Below, piece after piece: positions 8,446 to 17,133 of a stretch of DNA of 64,000 nucleotides. Source of the stretch: JACKII01 sp041687435. GTDB taxonomy: Bacteria; Pseudomonadota; Alphaproteobacteria; Bin95. The stretch covers positions 62,001 to 126,000 of the forward strand of contig JAWLBX010000007.1 in assembly GCA_041687435.1 (NCBI GenBank). Direction: 5' to 3'. The number at the start of each line of letters is the position of its first letter. Position 1 is the first letter of the stretch. The position numbers and the translations under genes are program-made. The notes under the pieces are model-generated. The model saw only the letters and a program-made list of their open reading frames with translations. It searched no databases and had not been told where the DNA came from.

Positions 8446-9708
8446 ATGAAACCGCAAATTCTATCGACATTGCCGCACTATACGCGTGCAACGTTCCTGT
8501 CTGACCTGATTGCCGGCCTGACGGTTGCCATGGTCGCGCTGCCGCTCAGTCTCGCCATCGCCATCGCCTCCGGCGCCGATCCGGCCAAGGGTTTGGTCAC
8601 GGCCATTGTTGCCGGCTTTCTCATATCCCTGCTTGGCGGCAGCCGGGTGCAGATCGGCGGACCAACCGGCGCCTTTATCGTCGTCGTTTTCGGAGTCATC
8701 GCCCAGCACGGGTATGACGGGCTGGTCATGGCGACTTTCATGGCTGGTATCATCTTGGTGATCGCCGGTTACATCCGTGCCGGTGCCTTGATCCAATTCG
8801 TGCCCGAAGCGGTGATCAATGGCTTCACGATCGGTATCGCCGTCATAATCGCCACCAGCCAGCTGAAGGATTTCTTTGGCTTGAGCATGGCTTCAGTACC
8901 GGCGGATTTCCTGGAGAAGGTGCCTGCGCTTTGGTCCGCCGGCGCGACGCTGAGCCTGCCAGCGCTCGGCATAGGCCTCACGACAATGGTGGCGATCGTG
9001 GCGCTGCGGCGGATGTTTCCGCGCTTTCCGGGCCTGATCGTTGCAGTCGCCGCCACCTCCGGAGCAGCGGTCCTGCTAAGCTTGCCGGTGGATACGATCT
9101 TTTCGCGCTTTGGCGCGCTGCCGGATACGCTGCCGATGCCCGCACTGCCGGATATCAGCGTCGAACGGTTCGTCGAGCTGCTGCCATCCGCCTTCATCAT
9201 CGCATTCCTGGCAGGTGTCGAATCCCTGCTTTCCGCCATGGTCGCGGACCGGATGATCGAACATACCCACCGCCCGAACGCGGAGGTGCTGGCTCAAGGC
9301 TATGCCAACATCGCTTCCGCCCTGTTCGGCGGCTTGCCGGCAACCGGTGCCATTGCGCGCACAGCCACGAACGTGCGGGCGGGCGGAAAAACGCCGGTTG
9401 CGGGACTGATCCATGCCCTGGTCGTGCTGGTGGTGATGCTGGTAGCCGCCGACCTGGCTGGCTATCTTGCCCTTCCTGCATTGGCCGGGCTGCTGATGCT
9501 GACTGCCTGGAACATGAGCGAACCGCACAAATGGCGCAGTTATATGCGGGCTCGCCCCTCTGACCGGATGCTGCTGATCCTGACCCTGGTGCTGACAGTT
9601 GTCGCCGATCTGACGGTCGCCATCGGCGTCGGGGTTGCCGTCGGCCTCGCGATACGCCTGCGCCGCCGCCATGTGCCGCCAGCCGACTGGAGGACCCCGG
9701 ACCGATAG
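8446..9708 (+). CDS. SulP family anion permease lacking a STAS domain
   Basis: A 420-residue SulP-type membrane transporter for sulfate, bicarbonate or another small anion. The N-terminal block DLIAGLTVAMVALPLSLAIAIASG and the following GLVTAIVAGF and GGSRVQIGGPTGAF segments are characteristic. Many transmembrane segments are evident. Most SulP proteins carry a cytoplasmic STAS domain of about 100-150 residues; this one ends soon after the last span (RLRRRHVPP), so it is a short form. The ATG at 8446 follows GGGG at 8437-8440; the upstream extension in the same frame looks non-coding. It ends two bases from the convergent cupin gene. Substrate unknown. Confidence 0.88.
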   Translation: MKPQILSTLPHYTRATFLSDLIAGLTVAMVALPLSLAIAIASGADPAKGLVTAIVAGFLISLLGGSRVQIGGPTGAFIVVVFGVIAQHGYDGLVMATFMAGIILVIAGYIRAGALIQFVPEAVINGFTIGIAVIIATSQLKDFFGLSMASVPADFLEKVPALWSAGATLSLPALGIGLTTMVAIVALRRMFPRFPGLIVAVAATSGAAVLLSLPVDTIFSRFGALPDTLPMPALPDISVERFVELLPSAFIIAFLAGVESLLSAMVADRMIEHTHRPNAEVLAQGYANIASALFGGLPATGAIARTATNVRAGGKTPVAGLIHALVVLVVMLVAADLAGYLALPALAGLLMLTAWNMSEPHKWRSYMRARPSDRMLLILTLVLTVVADLTVAIGVGVAVGLAIRLRRRHVPPADWRTPDR

Positions 9709-9710
9709 GC

Positions 9711-10184
9711 TCAGTCCAGCTTGCGGAACACCGTATCACGCTCGATCTGTTCGACGTTTTCCGGTCGGGAGAATGGCTGAGGCGCTGGTTCCCCAGCGTG
9801 GCGCGGACGGCCGATGGCTTGAAAGAAGGGAGACAGGCCGCCTGGCAGCAGCGTCCAGAAAAACCGCATCGGCGCATCGCCGGTGTTGCGGAATGTGTGG
9901 CGGCTGTCCTTGGCCAGATAAAGCACCGTGCCGGGCTGCATGCGGTGTGCCTCGCCATCGACGACGGCTTCCCCCTCCCCTGCAAATACCATGATGAGTT
10001 CCTCGTTTTCGCCGTGAGCATGCTCGCGCACGTAGCAGCCGGGCGCGACTTCCTGCACACCACAGTCGAAATCCGCCATGCCCTCGCGGCCGCCCTCGAC
10101 CTTGACCTCCACATGGCCGTTGGCGGGGACGGGTTGCCAGAAGCTGGCGCCCTCGTCCGGCTGGACGACGCGGGATTTTGGCAT
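9711..10184 (-). CDS. Single-domain cupin protein
   Basis: A 157-residue protein with one conserved cupin barrel. Motif 1 is REHAHGENEELIMVFAG, which supplies the two histidines and the glutamate of a metal site. Motif 2 is LAKDSRHTFRNTG with the third histidine. Such proteins are sugar- or acid-modifying enzymes or ligand sensors, and the substrate cannot be read from the sequence. It lies 18 bases downstream of the 2-hydroxyacid dehydrogenase on the same strand, so the two are probably co-transcribed and may act on the same small acid (inference). Confidence 0.82.
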   Translation of the reverse strand: MPKSRVVQPDEGASFWQPVPANGHVEVKVEGGREGMADFDCGVQEVAPGCYVREHAHGENEELIMVFAGEGEAVVDGEAHRMQPGTVLYLAKDSRHTFRNTGDAPMRFFWTLLPGGLSPFFQAIGRPRHAGEPAPQPFSRPENVEQIERDTVFRKLD

Positions 10185-10202
10185 GGCAGCCTCCTTTTCT
10201 GT

Positions 10203-11156
10203 TCAGACCTGGGGCGGCACCGGCGTCAGCACCGGTTTGCCGCTGAAATGGGCCTTCAGGTTATCATAGACCAGATCGCCCATGGCCCGCCGCGTCTCGT
10301 GCGTGGAACTGGCGATGTGCGGGGTCAGCACGACATTCTCCATCGCCATCAGGGCCGCCGGCACCTCCGGCTCGCCATCGAACACGTCCAGCGCTGCGCC
10401 GGCAATCCGGCCGTCCTGCAATGCCCTGACCATGGCCGGCTGGTCGATGATCGGTCCGCGGGCGGTGTTAACCAGGAAACCGTCCGGCCCGAGCGCATCC
10501 AGGACCTCCGCATTGACCAGGCCGCGGTTGGCCTCCCCGCCCTCGCAGGTTACCAGCAGGATATCGCTCGCCTTGGCCAAGTCTAGCAATGTCGGGTAGG
10601 AGCGGTAGGTCAGGTCGCCCAAAGGTTTGATGTCGTGATACTGGATGTGCAGTCCGAACACCTCGGCCCGGCGCGCTACCGCCATGCCGATCCGCCCCAG
10701 GCCCAGAATACCGAGGCGCTTCCCGCGCACGGTAGTAGCCAGGTCCATGCGGCCTTGCAGCCATTTGCCATTGCGCAGAAAACGCTCGGATTCGCCAATG
10801 CGTCGGGTCACCATCAGGATAAAGGTCATGGCAAGGTCCGCGACGTCACCCGTCAGCACCTCTGGCGTGTGGGTGACGATGACGCCCCGCGACTGCGCTG
10901 CCACCACATCCGTCGCATCGAAGCCGACACTGAACGATGCGATGATTTCCAGATTCTCCAGGCGGTGGATCAGATTGGCGTTTGGTCCCTTGGTACCGCC
11001 CGCGACGATACCGCGAATGTGGGGGCCGATCTGGTCCAGCAGGCTATCCGGGTCGGATGGATTGACGAAATCGTGCAGGGTGAATTCCTTCTGCAAACGC
11101 TCCGTCAGAAATGGGGGAATCTGGGCGACTTGCAGAAGGTCGGGCTTGGCGGCCAT
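10203..11156 (-). CDS. D-isomer-specific 2-hydroxyacid dehydrogenase (hydroxypyruvate/glyoxylate reductase-like)
   Basis: A 317-residue NAD(P)-dependent enzyme that interconverts 2-keto and D-2-hydroxy acids. The nucleotide-binding motif is GILGLGRIGMAVARR (around residue 149). The catalytic Arg is in NTARGPIID, the Glu in ALDVFDGEPEVP and the His in TPHIASSTHETR, with the spacing normal for the family. Length is typical. It is the first gene of a likely two-gene unit with the cupin and is divergent from rpiA. Hydroxypyruvate, glyoxylate or 2-ketogluconate are possible substrates; the sequence does not decide. Confidence 0.9.
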   Translation of the reverse strand: MAAKPDLLQVAQIPPFLTERLQKEFTLHDFVNPSDPDSLLDQIGPHIRGIVAGGTKGPNANLIHRLENLEIIASFSVGFDATDVVAAQSRGVIVTHTPEVLTGDVADLAMTFILMVTRRIGESERFLRNGKWLQGRMDLATTVRGKRLGILGLGRIGMAVARRAEVFGLHIQYHDIKPLGDLTYRSYPTLLDLAKASDILLVTCEGGEANRGLVNAEVLDALGPDGFLVNTARGPIIDQPAMVRALQDGRIAGAALDVFDGEPEVPAALMAMENVVLTPHIASSTHETRRAMGDLVYDNLKAHFSGKPVLTPVPPQV

Positions 11157-11414
11157 AGGGCGGTCCTCTCTGGTTCAGGCTTCGGCATGAGAGAGCACGA
11201 TATTGCCGTGTGCGTCCAGAGGACGCCAACCATTCCCCTGGCGGTCAGGGGAACCCTTCGGCCCCCACCTTGCCAGTGCAAAGGGCCGGATGTTGGATGA
11301 CGGCCGCCCCTAATTGGTGAGAATCATGGGCGACGGCACTTTTGGCCCTCTTTCCCGGATCCATCGCCTGTTCTAGGAAGAGCCGCATATCGCCTTTGCC
11401 CGGAGCCTTCTCCC

Positions 11415-12089
11415 ATGCCCCTTTTCGACGCCGATGCCCAAAAACGCGATGCCGCAGAAGCCGCAGTCCGACTGGTTGAGCATGGAATGACACTTGGCCT
11501 TGGCACCGGCTCGACCGCGGCATGGTTTGTGCAACTGCTGGGCGATCGGGTGCGGCAGGGGCTTCGCGTGCGTGGCGTGCCTACCAGCGAGGAGACGGCG
11601 AAGCTGGCAGGCGAACTGGGCATCACGGTGATCGGCCTCGACGAGGTCGGCTTCGCGGAAGGGCGCCGCATCAACCTATGTGTCGATGGCGTGGACGAGG
11701 TCGATGGCGAAAAACGCGCGATCAAGGGCGGCGGCGGCGCCCTGCTGCGCGAGAAGATCGTCGCTGCCGCGTCAGACCGCGTGGTCTATATCGCCGACGC
11801 CTCAAAGCGGGTGGAAACCCTGGGCAGATTCCCACTGCCGGTAGAGGTAATCCCCTTTGCCGCCACATTCGTCGCCAGCCGCATCGCAGCGCTTGGGTGT
11901 GAGCCTGTGATGCGGCGTTCGGCGGACAGCGCGGTGTTCCGCACCGACGAGAACAACATAATCCTGGACTGCCCTTTCGAGGTGATCGAAGACCCGGAGA
12001 GCCTGGCGGCGGAACTTGCCCTCATTCCCGGAGTAGTCGAGCATGGGCTGTTTCTTGGAATGATTGACGAGATGGTGATAGCCGGGTGA
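11415..12089 (+). CDS. rpiA: Ribose-5-phosphate isomerase A
   Basis: Interconverts ribose 5-phosphate and ribulose 5-phosphate in the pentose phosphate pathway, in the cytoplasm. The 224-residue length is usual. Diagnostic blocks are GLGTGSTAAW (phosphate loop), DGVDEVDGEKRAIKGGGGAL (catalytic Asp and the glycine-rich segment) and the C-terminal GVVEHGLF. It is transcribed alone, divergent from the hydroxyacid dehydrogenase and convergent with a small gene. Confidence 0.97.
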   Translation: MPLFDADAQKRDAAEAAVRLVEHGMTLGLGTGSTAAWFVQLLGDRVRQGLRVRGVPTSEETAKLAGELGITVIGLDEVGFAEGRRINLCVDGVDEVDGEKRAIKGGGGALLREKIVAAASDRVVYIADASKRVETLGRFPLPVEVIPFAATFVASRIAALGCEPVMRRSADSAVFRTDENNIILDCPFEVIEDPESLAAELALIPGVVEHGLFLGMIDEMVIAG

Positions 12090-12122
12090 TGTGATAGCGC
12101 AGCCGGCGCACGGCCTTTGAAC

Positions 12123-12305
12123 TCAATCCGGCTCTGCAATTCCGATCACAAACCAACCGGTCGTATTCACCAGGACGTCGGCAATATTCAAGCCAATCAA
12201 GTCGCCATTGCGAACCTCGCAAATGGCGAATTCCTGCTGCCAGGCTTTCCAAATTTCCTTGGCATGGGCTTCATCTCTTGCTTTTTGAACCCGGATTTTC
12301 TCCAT
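12123..12305 (-). CDS. Small hypothetical protein (60 aa) after lipoprotein genes
   Basis: A short frame with mixed polar and hydrophobic composition: a charged N-terminal helix-like part (about residues 1-27) and a hydrophobic C-terminal half (LIGLNIADVLVNTTGWFVIG). AAGGGA lies about 10 bases before the ATG. It follows the second lipoprotein gene by 23 bases on the same strand, which supports it being a real third gene of that unit. No family recognised. Confidence 0.45.
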   Translation of the reverse strand: MEKIRVQKARDEAHAKEIWKAWQQEFAICEVRNGDLIGLNIADVLVNTTGWFVIGIAEPD

Positions 12306-12328
12306 CGGATCAAATCCCTTTCATCCAT

Positions 12329-13177
12329 TCATGATATAGCCGCGGCGATATGAGCCAGCTCCCATTTGGAGATTTCCGAACGCACGGCTTCTGTGTTCCC
12401 TGACTGAATCCGCAGCTTCATCAACTGCACGACTTGCGCGGATGCTCCGCCAGGGTTCGCGTTGCTTTGAGCGGCTTTATCCGCCATGGCATTGCATGCA
12501 GCCTGATTTACAGAGCCGCCCGGGGCGCATTTCGCCATGAATTGCGCAACAAGCCCAGCCTGTTCCTTTTCAAACCGCATCAACTCCTGATTCGAAATCC
12601 CAAGCCGCTCCTGCTGGGCTTGCTTCAGTCCTTCGAATAATTCCTCGTCCGTCGGCTGGACGCTGACCAGCCTCGACCCAGCTTCCGCCAGCTTCCGGGC
12701 AGCCATACCGGTTGCGAAGTATTGCGCAATTCCGGCCGCGCCCCGGGCCTCGCCACCACTGGCGTCGGCCCCTGCACCACCTGCAAAGTCCGCACCGAAT
12801 GAGGCCAGAACCGAATACGTGTCCTCATCATGGCTGCCGTTTTTGCCAACGAACTTCGAACAGGAATCGCCCGCGCCACCAGTTTCGGCATTCACAATCC
12901 GAGTGCCATCAGAAAGTGTCGTGGTCGTAATCCCGCCCTCGCAAGGTATGAGGGTACCCTGCTGATCCGCCACATTCGGCATCAATGGCATCCAAACCCC
13001 TTCCTGCCGCGCATAGCCCAACGTGAGCGATGGGGTCTGCGTGATCTGGTCCGAGGACACGTCGAACGCCACCTTGGTGTTTGTGCCAAAAATCAGCGTG
13101 TTGCTGTGACGGGGAGTTTCGCAAGCCGCAAGCGCCAGGGCCGACAATGCTGCCGCTAGGGTGATACCGCTACGCAT
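12329..13177 (-). CDS. Putative lipoprotein of unknown function
   Basis: A 282-residue protein with a signal peptide ending in the lipobox LALAAC (lipidated Cys19), so it should be anchored in the inner or outer membrane. The middle has a Gly/Ala-rich stretch (about residues 130-155) and the rest is predicted to be mainly helical and polar. Two further cysteines occur near residues 79 and 105. Its start overlaps the end of the preceding lipoprotein gene by 22 bases, implying translational coupling. No domain recognised; it is probably an envelope protein working with its neighbour. Confidence 0.72.
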   Translation of the reverse strand: MRSGITLAAALSALALAACETPRHSNTLIFGTNTKVAFDVSSDQITQTPSLTLGYARQEGVWMPLMPNVADQQGTLIPCEGGITTTTLSDGTRIVNAETGGAGDSCSKFVGKNGSHDEDTYSVLASFGADFAGGAGADASGGEARGAAGIAQYFATGMAARKLAEAGSRLVSVQPTDEELFEGLKQAQQERLGISNQELMRFEKEQAGLVAQFMAKCAPGGSVNQAACNAMADKAAQSNANPGGASAQVVQLMKLRIQSGNTEAVRSEISKWELAHIAAAIS

Positions 13178-13560
13178 AGATTCCCCTGCAAATGTTGGAG
13201 TTGCTCAATGGCGTGGTCCAGTTGGGTTTTATTCTCCACGACAATAACCAAGTTGCAAGCTTCGTGCCCGATTTCGTCAGGAAGCTCAGCATCGTTTCCC
13301 AGTGGCAAATATAGATAGCCATTGCGCTTGTAACCGATGGTCAAGCCATGATCCGCAACGATTCCGGTGGTTTCAATCGCCTGGAGCCGAATATTTGGAT
13401 TCCGCGAATCGAACGGCGGCAGGATATGACGAACATAACCGATATGATGGGTTACAGCGCTGCCATCCTCGTTGATGGTAGTCCCCAATGTGCAACCGGC
13501 GCCTGACAGGCCAAGTGCCAGGGCCACCAGAAGCCTGTACCGGTGGGGGTGGAGTACCAT
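13156..13560 (-). CDS. Putative small lipoprotein
   Basis: A 134-residue protein starting at an ATG inside a longer open frame. The start is set by the signal peptide, whose lipobox LSGAGC places the lipidated cysteine at residue 23; sequence upstream of this ATG does not look coding. The mature part has two cysteines (HEACNLV and GNLCVAV) that could form a disulfide outside the cytoplasm. It overlaps the next lipoprotein gene by 22 bases. Family unknown. Confidence 0.68.
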   Translation of the reverse strand: MVLHPHRYRLLVALALGLSGAGCTLGTTINEDGSAVTHHIGYVRHILPPFDSRNPNIRLQAIETTGIVADHGLTIGYKRNGYLYLPLGNDAELPDEIGHEACNLVIVVENKTQLDHAIEQLQHLQGNLCVAVSP

Positions 13561-13725
13561 GCAGGCTATAAGGTCCCACCTGTTTTCATCGACATGGCCG
13601 GGCATAGCCCAGATCGCTTTCGCCTGCGAACAACTGCCGGAAACACTCGCCATTGGCGCGAAGTTGGTTGGTGGGCATGGCTTGGCTGCTCGACTGTTCA
13701 AAGACAGGGAACGGCCAGGATAGCG

Positions 13726-14199
13726 CTACGCGCGGACGCGGTCATCCCTCGTCATGACAACGCCTTCAATCTTCCAATCCCCGCTGGCTTGAAGGCCCAG
13801 CAAGTAGACGACGGTCAATGGCGGGCCGCCTTGCCATTCGATACGGACCGGCTGCATCACGCGGCCATCGGCCTGCGTTGCGGCCGTATCGAAACTGTAG
13901 TGCGTCGGCCGGTATACGGCCGGATAGCCATAGCGAACGACATGGAGGAACAAGGCCGGATTCCGGAACTTTGCCTTGATCGATGGCGCAGCGTGAGCAT
14001 AAGCCGCCGGGGCGTCGTCGCGGCGGAAAGCCTCTATCTGCTCGACGATGACCGTTCGAGCGGCGATCACATCGCGGTTCTCGTTCGCATGTCCAGGCAG
14101 AATTGCCACGAACAGAGCCAGCACCGCCCATATCACAATCAGCACACACAGGCGTGTGCCGAACGGCGCCATCCGAGTGTTTAAGCGCGTGGGATACAT
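13726..14199 (-). CDS. DUF4864 domain-containing exported protein
   Basis: A 157-residue protein with an N-terminal hydrophobic signal (about residues 14-36, ending GHANE). The mature part has the DUF4864 pattern: QIEAFRRDDAPAAYAHAAP, then FLHVVRYGYPAVYRPTHYSF and a C-terminal strand-rich part ending GDWKIEGVVM. This NTF2-like family has no established biochemical function. It is separated by 165 bases from the lipoprotein pair on the same strand and is divergent from cysS. Confidence 0.82.
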   Translation of the reverse strand: MYPTRLNTRMAPFGTRLCVLIVIWAVLALFVAILPGHANENRDVIAARTVIVEQIEAFRRDDAPAAYAHAAPSIKAKFRNPALFLHVVRYGYPAVYRPTHYSFDTAATQADGRVMQPVRIEWQGGPPLTVVYLLGLQASGDWKIEGVVMTRDDRVRA

Positions 14200-14425
14200 G
14201 CCAATTCCTCCACTTGCTGCTGTCTTTGACCTTTTGACCTATTTACGCCAGGGGCATAGACGTGGATCACAGGGACTTGCCTCGTTGGAGGCTCGCCCCT
14301 TGACAATCCAACACCAAAATGGACGGTGCGGGTCTCACAATTACGCGAGGGGGATATCGATGCCGGCAGGTAGCCGGCGATATGGACGCCCTCGCGCCTC
14401 AGCCAGTTCAAACCGGGCCACACCC

Positions 14426-15817
14426 ATGACCAAGATCTATCTGCAGAATACGCTCACCCGCAAGAAGGAGCGCTTCATCCCGCAAGAGCCGGATCGGGTG
14501 ACCTATTATGTGTGTGGCCCCACGGTCTACAACTATCCTCACATCGGCAACGCGCGGCCGGCGGTTGTGTTCGATGTGCTGTACCGGTTGCTGAAACGAG
14601 AATTCCGTGAGGTAAAGTTCGTCCGCAACTTTACCGACGTGGATGACAAGATCAACGCCGCGGCCGCCGAAAAGGGCGTGCCGATTGGTGAGATCACCGA
14701 AAATTTCATCAAAATTTATCAGGAAGAGACCGACGCACTCAACATTCTGCGGCCGACGGTCGAGCCGCGCGTAACGCAACACATCCCGCAAATCATCGCG
14801 CAGATTCAGACGCTGATCGATGCCGGCAATGCGTATGTGGCGGAAGGCCATGTGTTGTTCAACGTGCCATCCTACAAAGACTATGGCGCCCTTTCGCGCC
14901 GCGGCCGGGACGATATGATTGCCGGTGCCCGTGTCGACGTCGCCCCGTACAAGCGCGACCCGGCGGATTTTGTGCTCTGGAAGCCATCCGACGAAAACCA
15001 GCCCGGTTGGGACTCGCCCTGGGGCCGTGGCCGGCCTGGCTGGCACATCGAATGCTCGGCGATGGCGGAGACGCATTTGGGCGAAACGATCGACATTCAC
15101 GGCGGCGGCAATGACTTGGTGTTTCCGCACCACGAGAACGAGATCGCCCAGGGCACCTGCGCGCACCACGGCAAGCAATACGCCCGCTATTGGGTGCACA
15201 ATGGCATGGTGCAGGTCGAAGGCCGCAAGATGGCCAAATCGGTCGGAAACGTTCTGCTGATCAAGGACTTGCTGGAACAGCACCATCCGGAAGTGCTGCG
15301 CTTTGTCCTGCTGTCTGCCCATTACCGCCAACCGCTTGACTGGACCGCCGACGGCGTCGCCCAGGCGAAAGCCACGCTCGACCGGCTCTATGGGCTGCTC
15401 CGCGACGTGGCGGATGTCGAGGCTTTGCCTGTCAGGGATGGAGACCCCGATTTTGAGCGGTTCGAAGCGGCGCTTGCCGACGACCTCAACACACCGAAAG
15501 CGTTTGCGGAACTGCACGCAATTGCACGGGCCTTAAGCTCCGCCGCCGGCAACGAGGCAGAACAGGCCCGGCTCAAAGGCGTTCTGCTGGAAGCCGGGGG
15601 AATGCTGGGGCTGTTGCAGCGCGATCCGGCCGAATGGTTCGGCAACACCTTCGACGCCAGCGAGGCGGAGCGTATCGAGGGGCTGATTGCTGCCCGGCAG
15701 GCGGCCCGCAAGGCCAAGGATTTTGCCGAGGCCGACCGCATTCGCGATACCCTGGCCGCCGAAGGCATTCTCCTGGAGGACGGCCCAAGCGGCACCACCT
15801 GGAAGCGGGCGGGGTAA
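14426..15817 (+). CDS. cysS: Cysteinyl-tRNA synthetase
   Basis: Class I aminoacyl-tRNA synthetase charging tRNA-Cys. The start at 14426 gives 463 residues, normal for CysS; the frame extends upstream to 14048 but that part overlaps the DUF4864 gene and is not CysS-like. The HIGH motif is PHIGN (39-42), Cys30 and ECSAMAE contribute the zinc site, with HHENE downstream, and the KMSKS motif appears as KMAKS. The C-terminal helical domain ends with the conserved AEADRIRDTLAAEGI block. Confidence 0.97.
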   Translation: MTKIYLQNTLTRKKERFIPQEPDRVTYYVCGPTVYNYPHIGNARPAVVFDVLYRLLKREFREVKFVRNFTDVDDKINAAAAEKGVPIGEITENFIKIYQEETDALNILRPTVEPRVTQHIPQIIAQIQTLIDAGNAYVAEGHVLFNVPSYKDYGALSRRGRDDMIAGARVDVAPYKRDPADFVLWKPSDENQPGWDSPWGRGRPGWHIECSAMAETHLGETIDIHGGGNDLVFPHHENEIAQGTCAHHGKQYARYWVHNGMVQVEGRKMAKSVGNVLLIKDLLEQHHPEVLRFVLLSAHYRQPLDWTADGVAQAKATLDRLYGLLRDVADVEALPVRDGDPDFERFEAALADDLNTPKAFAELHAIARALSSAAGNEAEQARLKGVLLEAGGMLGLLQRDPAEWFGNTFDASEAERIEGLIAARQAARKAKDFAEADRIRDTLAAEGILLEDGPSGTTWKRAG

Positions 15818-15975
15818 CCTCAGTCCGGCGGCAACCCGTCGCCGGCGTAACCGGGCGGCTAGACCCTTTATCATCGTGCGGGCCTCTGCTTTGCTAGGTG
15901 CAGTCGGAAAGCCGTTCCGCCGCGGAGCTCTATATGCCTGCGGAACGGTGCCTAACGTGATCCAAAGGACCAATC

Positions 15976-16782
15976 ATGACAGCAACCCCCGGCCGATTTG
16001 CAGGCAAGACCGCCCTTGTCACCGGTGCCGCGTCGGGCATCGGCCACGCCATCACGGAACGCCTGATAGCCGAGGGCGCACGCGTCGTCGGCGGCGACGT
16101 GAACGAGCACGGCCTGAACGCCCTGGCCCACCAGCTGGGTGATGCCTTCGCGTTCCGGCTCACCGATGTCACCAAGGAAGCGGACGGCGAAGCCTTGGTG
16201 ACTCTGGCGGTGGAGCGCTTCGGTGGACTGGATGTGGCGTTCAACGTCGCCGGCGGCAACAGGTCCGGCTATTTGCTCGACCAGCCGGAAGAGGATTGGC
16301 AGTGGACCATCGACCTCTGCCTGAAGGGCGTTTTCCTTGGGGTGAAGCATCAGGCACGGCAGATGGTGCGCGGGCGCAACGGCGGCGCCATCGTCAATAT
16401 CGCCAGCCTCAACGCGCATGTGCCAATGTATGCCGGTGCGGCTTACGCCACCGCCAAGGCAGGGGTGGAGATGCTGACCAAGAACGCCGCACTTGAGTTC
16501 GCGGACCACAACATCCGCGTCAACGCCATACTTCCGGGCTTGGTGCAAACGCCCCTCACCCGCCGCCATTTTGATAATGAGGACGCGCTGTCCGCTTTCA
16601 TAGAGCGCATCCCGCAACGCCGCCCGGCCCAACCGGAGGAAATCGCCGCGCCCTCGCTGTATCTGGCCAGTGACGATGCCAGCTATGTCAACGGCGCGAG
16701 CCTGCTTGTGGATGGTGCCTGGGCAGTCAGCGGTTATCCAGACATGCGGCCCTTCCGTGGCCCCGTGCAGTTCAACGACTGA
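15976..16782 (+). CDS. Short-chain dehydrogenase/reductase
   Basis: A 268-residue classical SDR. The cofactor motif is TGAASGIG, followed by the DV pair (LTDVTKE), NVAGG in place of NNAG, the catalytic serine in NIASLNAH, and YATAK containing the catalytic Tyr-xxx-Lys. The C-terminal NGASLLVDGAW is typical. Residue composition suggests an NAD-dependent secondary alcohol or sugar dehydrogenase. AAAGGA precedes the ATG. It lies 158 bases after cysS, with no clear functional link to its neighbours. Confidence 0.9.
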   Translation: MTATPGRFAGKTALVTGAASGIGHAITERLIAEGARVVGGDVNEHGLNALAHQLGDAFAFRLTDVTKEADGEALVTLAVERFGGLDVAFNVAGGNRSGYLLDQPEEDWQWTIDLCLKGVFLGVKHQARQMVRGRNGGAIVNIASLNAHVPMYAGAAYATAKAGVEMLTKNAALEFADHNIRVNAILPGLVQTPLTRRHFDNEDALSAFIERIPQRRPAQPEEIAAPSLYLASDDASYVNGASLLVDGAWAVSGYPDMRPFRGPVQFND

Positions 16783-16799
16783 GCATGGTCATTAACATG

Positions 16800-16813
16800 A
16801 GTCAGATCTGACT
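16800..16813. promoter_or_regulatory. Perfect 14-bp palindrome upstream of the small CxxC protein
   Basis: The sequence AGTCAGATCTGACT reads the same on both strands. It lies 18 bases after the SDR stop and 22 bases before the next start. There is no T-run after it, so an operator is likelier than a terminator. The binding protein is unknown. Confidence 0.4.
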
Positions 16814-16834
16814 GGACAAATATAGGATGCGGAA

Positions 16835-17050
16835 ATGACATATTACGTCTATGAGAACTGGACGCTTGACCGAGCGCTTCTTCATCGTGCCGCATGCGGC
16901 TATTGCAATGACGGGAGAGGAACTCAGCCTTCAGACTCGGGCCGCAATGGTCGATGGCATGGGCCGTTTGAGGATCGAGACATGGCTGAGATTATCATGA
17001 AACGACTTAAACGTGCTGACAGTAAGGCATGCGGAAATTGTAGACCCTAA
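16835..17050 (+). CDS. Small conserved protein with two CxxC pairs
   Basis: A 71-residue protein beginning MTYYVYENW, with CGYCNDG near residue 21 and CGNC near the C terminus, and the central NGRWHGPFEDRDMAE. The two CxxC pairs could bind zinc or form a redox site. I recognise this as a small hypothetical family found across several bacterial phyla; its role is unknown. AGGATGCGG gives a good ribosome site. It is bounded by a palindrome upstream and a strong hairpin downstream. Confidence 0.75.
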   Translation: MTYYVYENWTLDRALLHRAACGYCNDGRGTQPSDSGRNGRWHGPFEDRDMAEIIMKRLKRADSKACGNCRP

Positions 17051-17082
17051 GAAGCGAATTCTCGGAAAATCCGACATCCCCA

Positions 17083-17113
17083 AAAGAGCCCGGACCAATC
17101 ATCCGGGCTCTTT
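17083..17113. terminator. Bidirectional hairpin terminator between small gene and cobT
   Basis: A perfect 12-bp stem (AAAGAGCCCGGA with its complement) and a 7-base loop, ending in TTT on one strand and preceded by AAA on the other. It lies between convergent genes and can terminate both. Confidence 0.85.
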
Positions 17114-17133
17114 CGCGTTGTCACGTTCGCCGC

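Noticed and set aside
12087..12101. 15-base sequence TGATGTGATAGCGCA shared with 25026-25040
   Set aside because: In a window of this size several chance 15-base matches are expected, and the flanks do not match. Not called a repeat.
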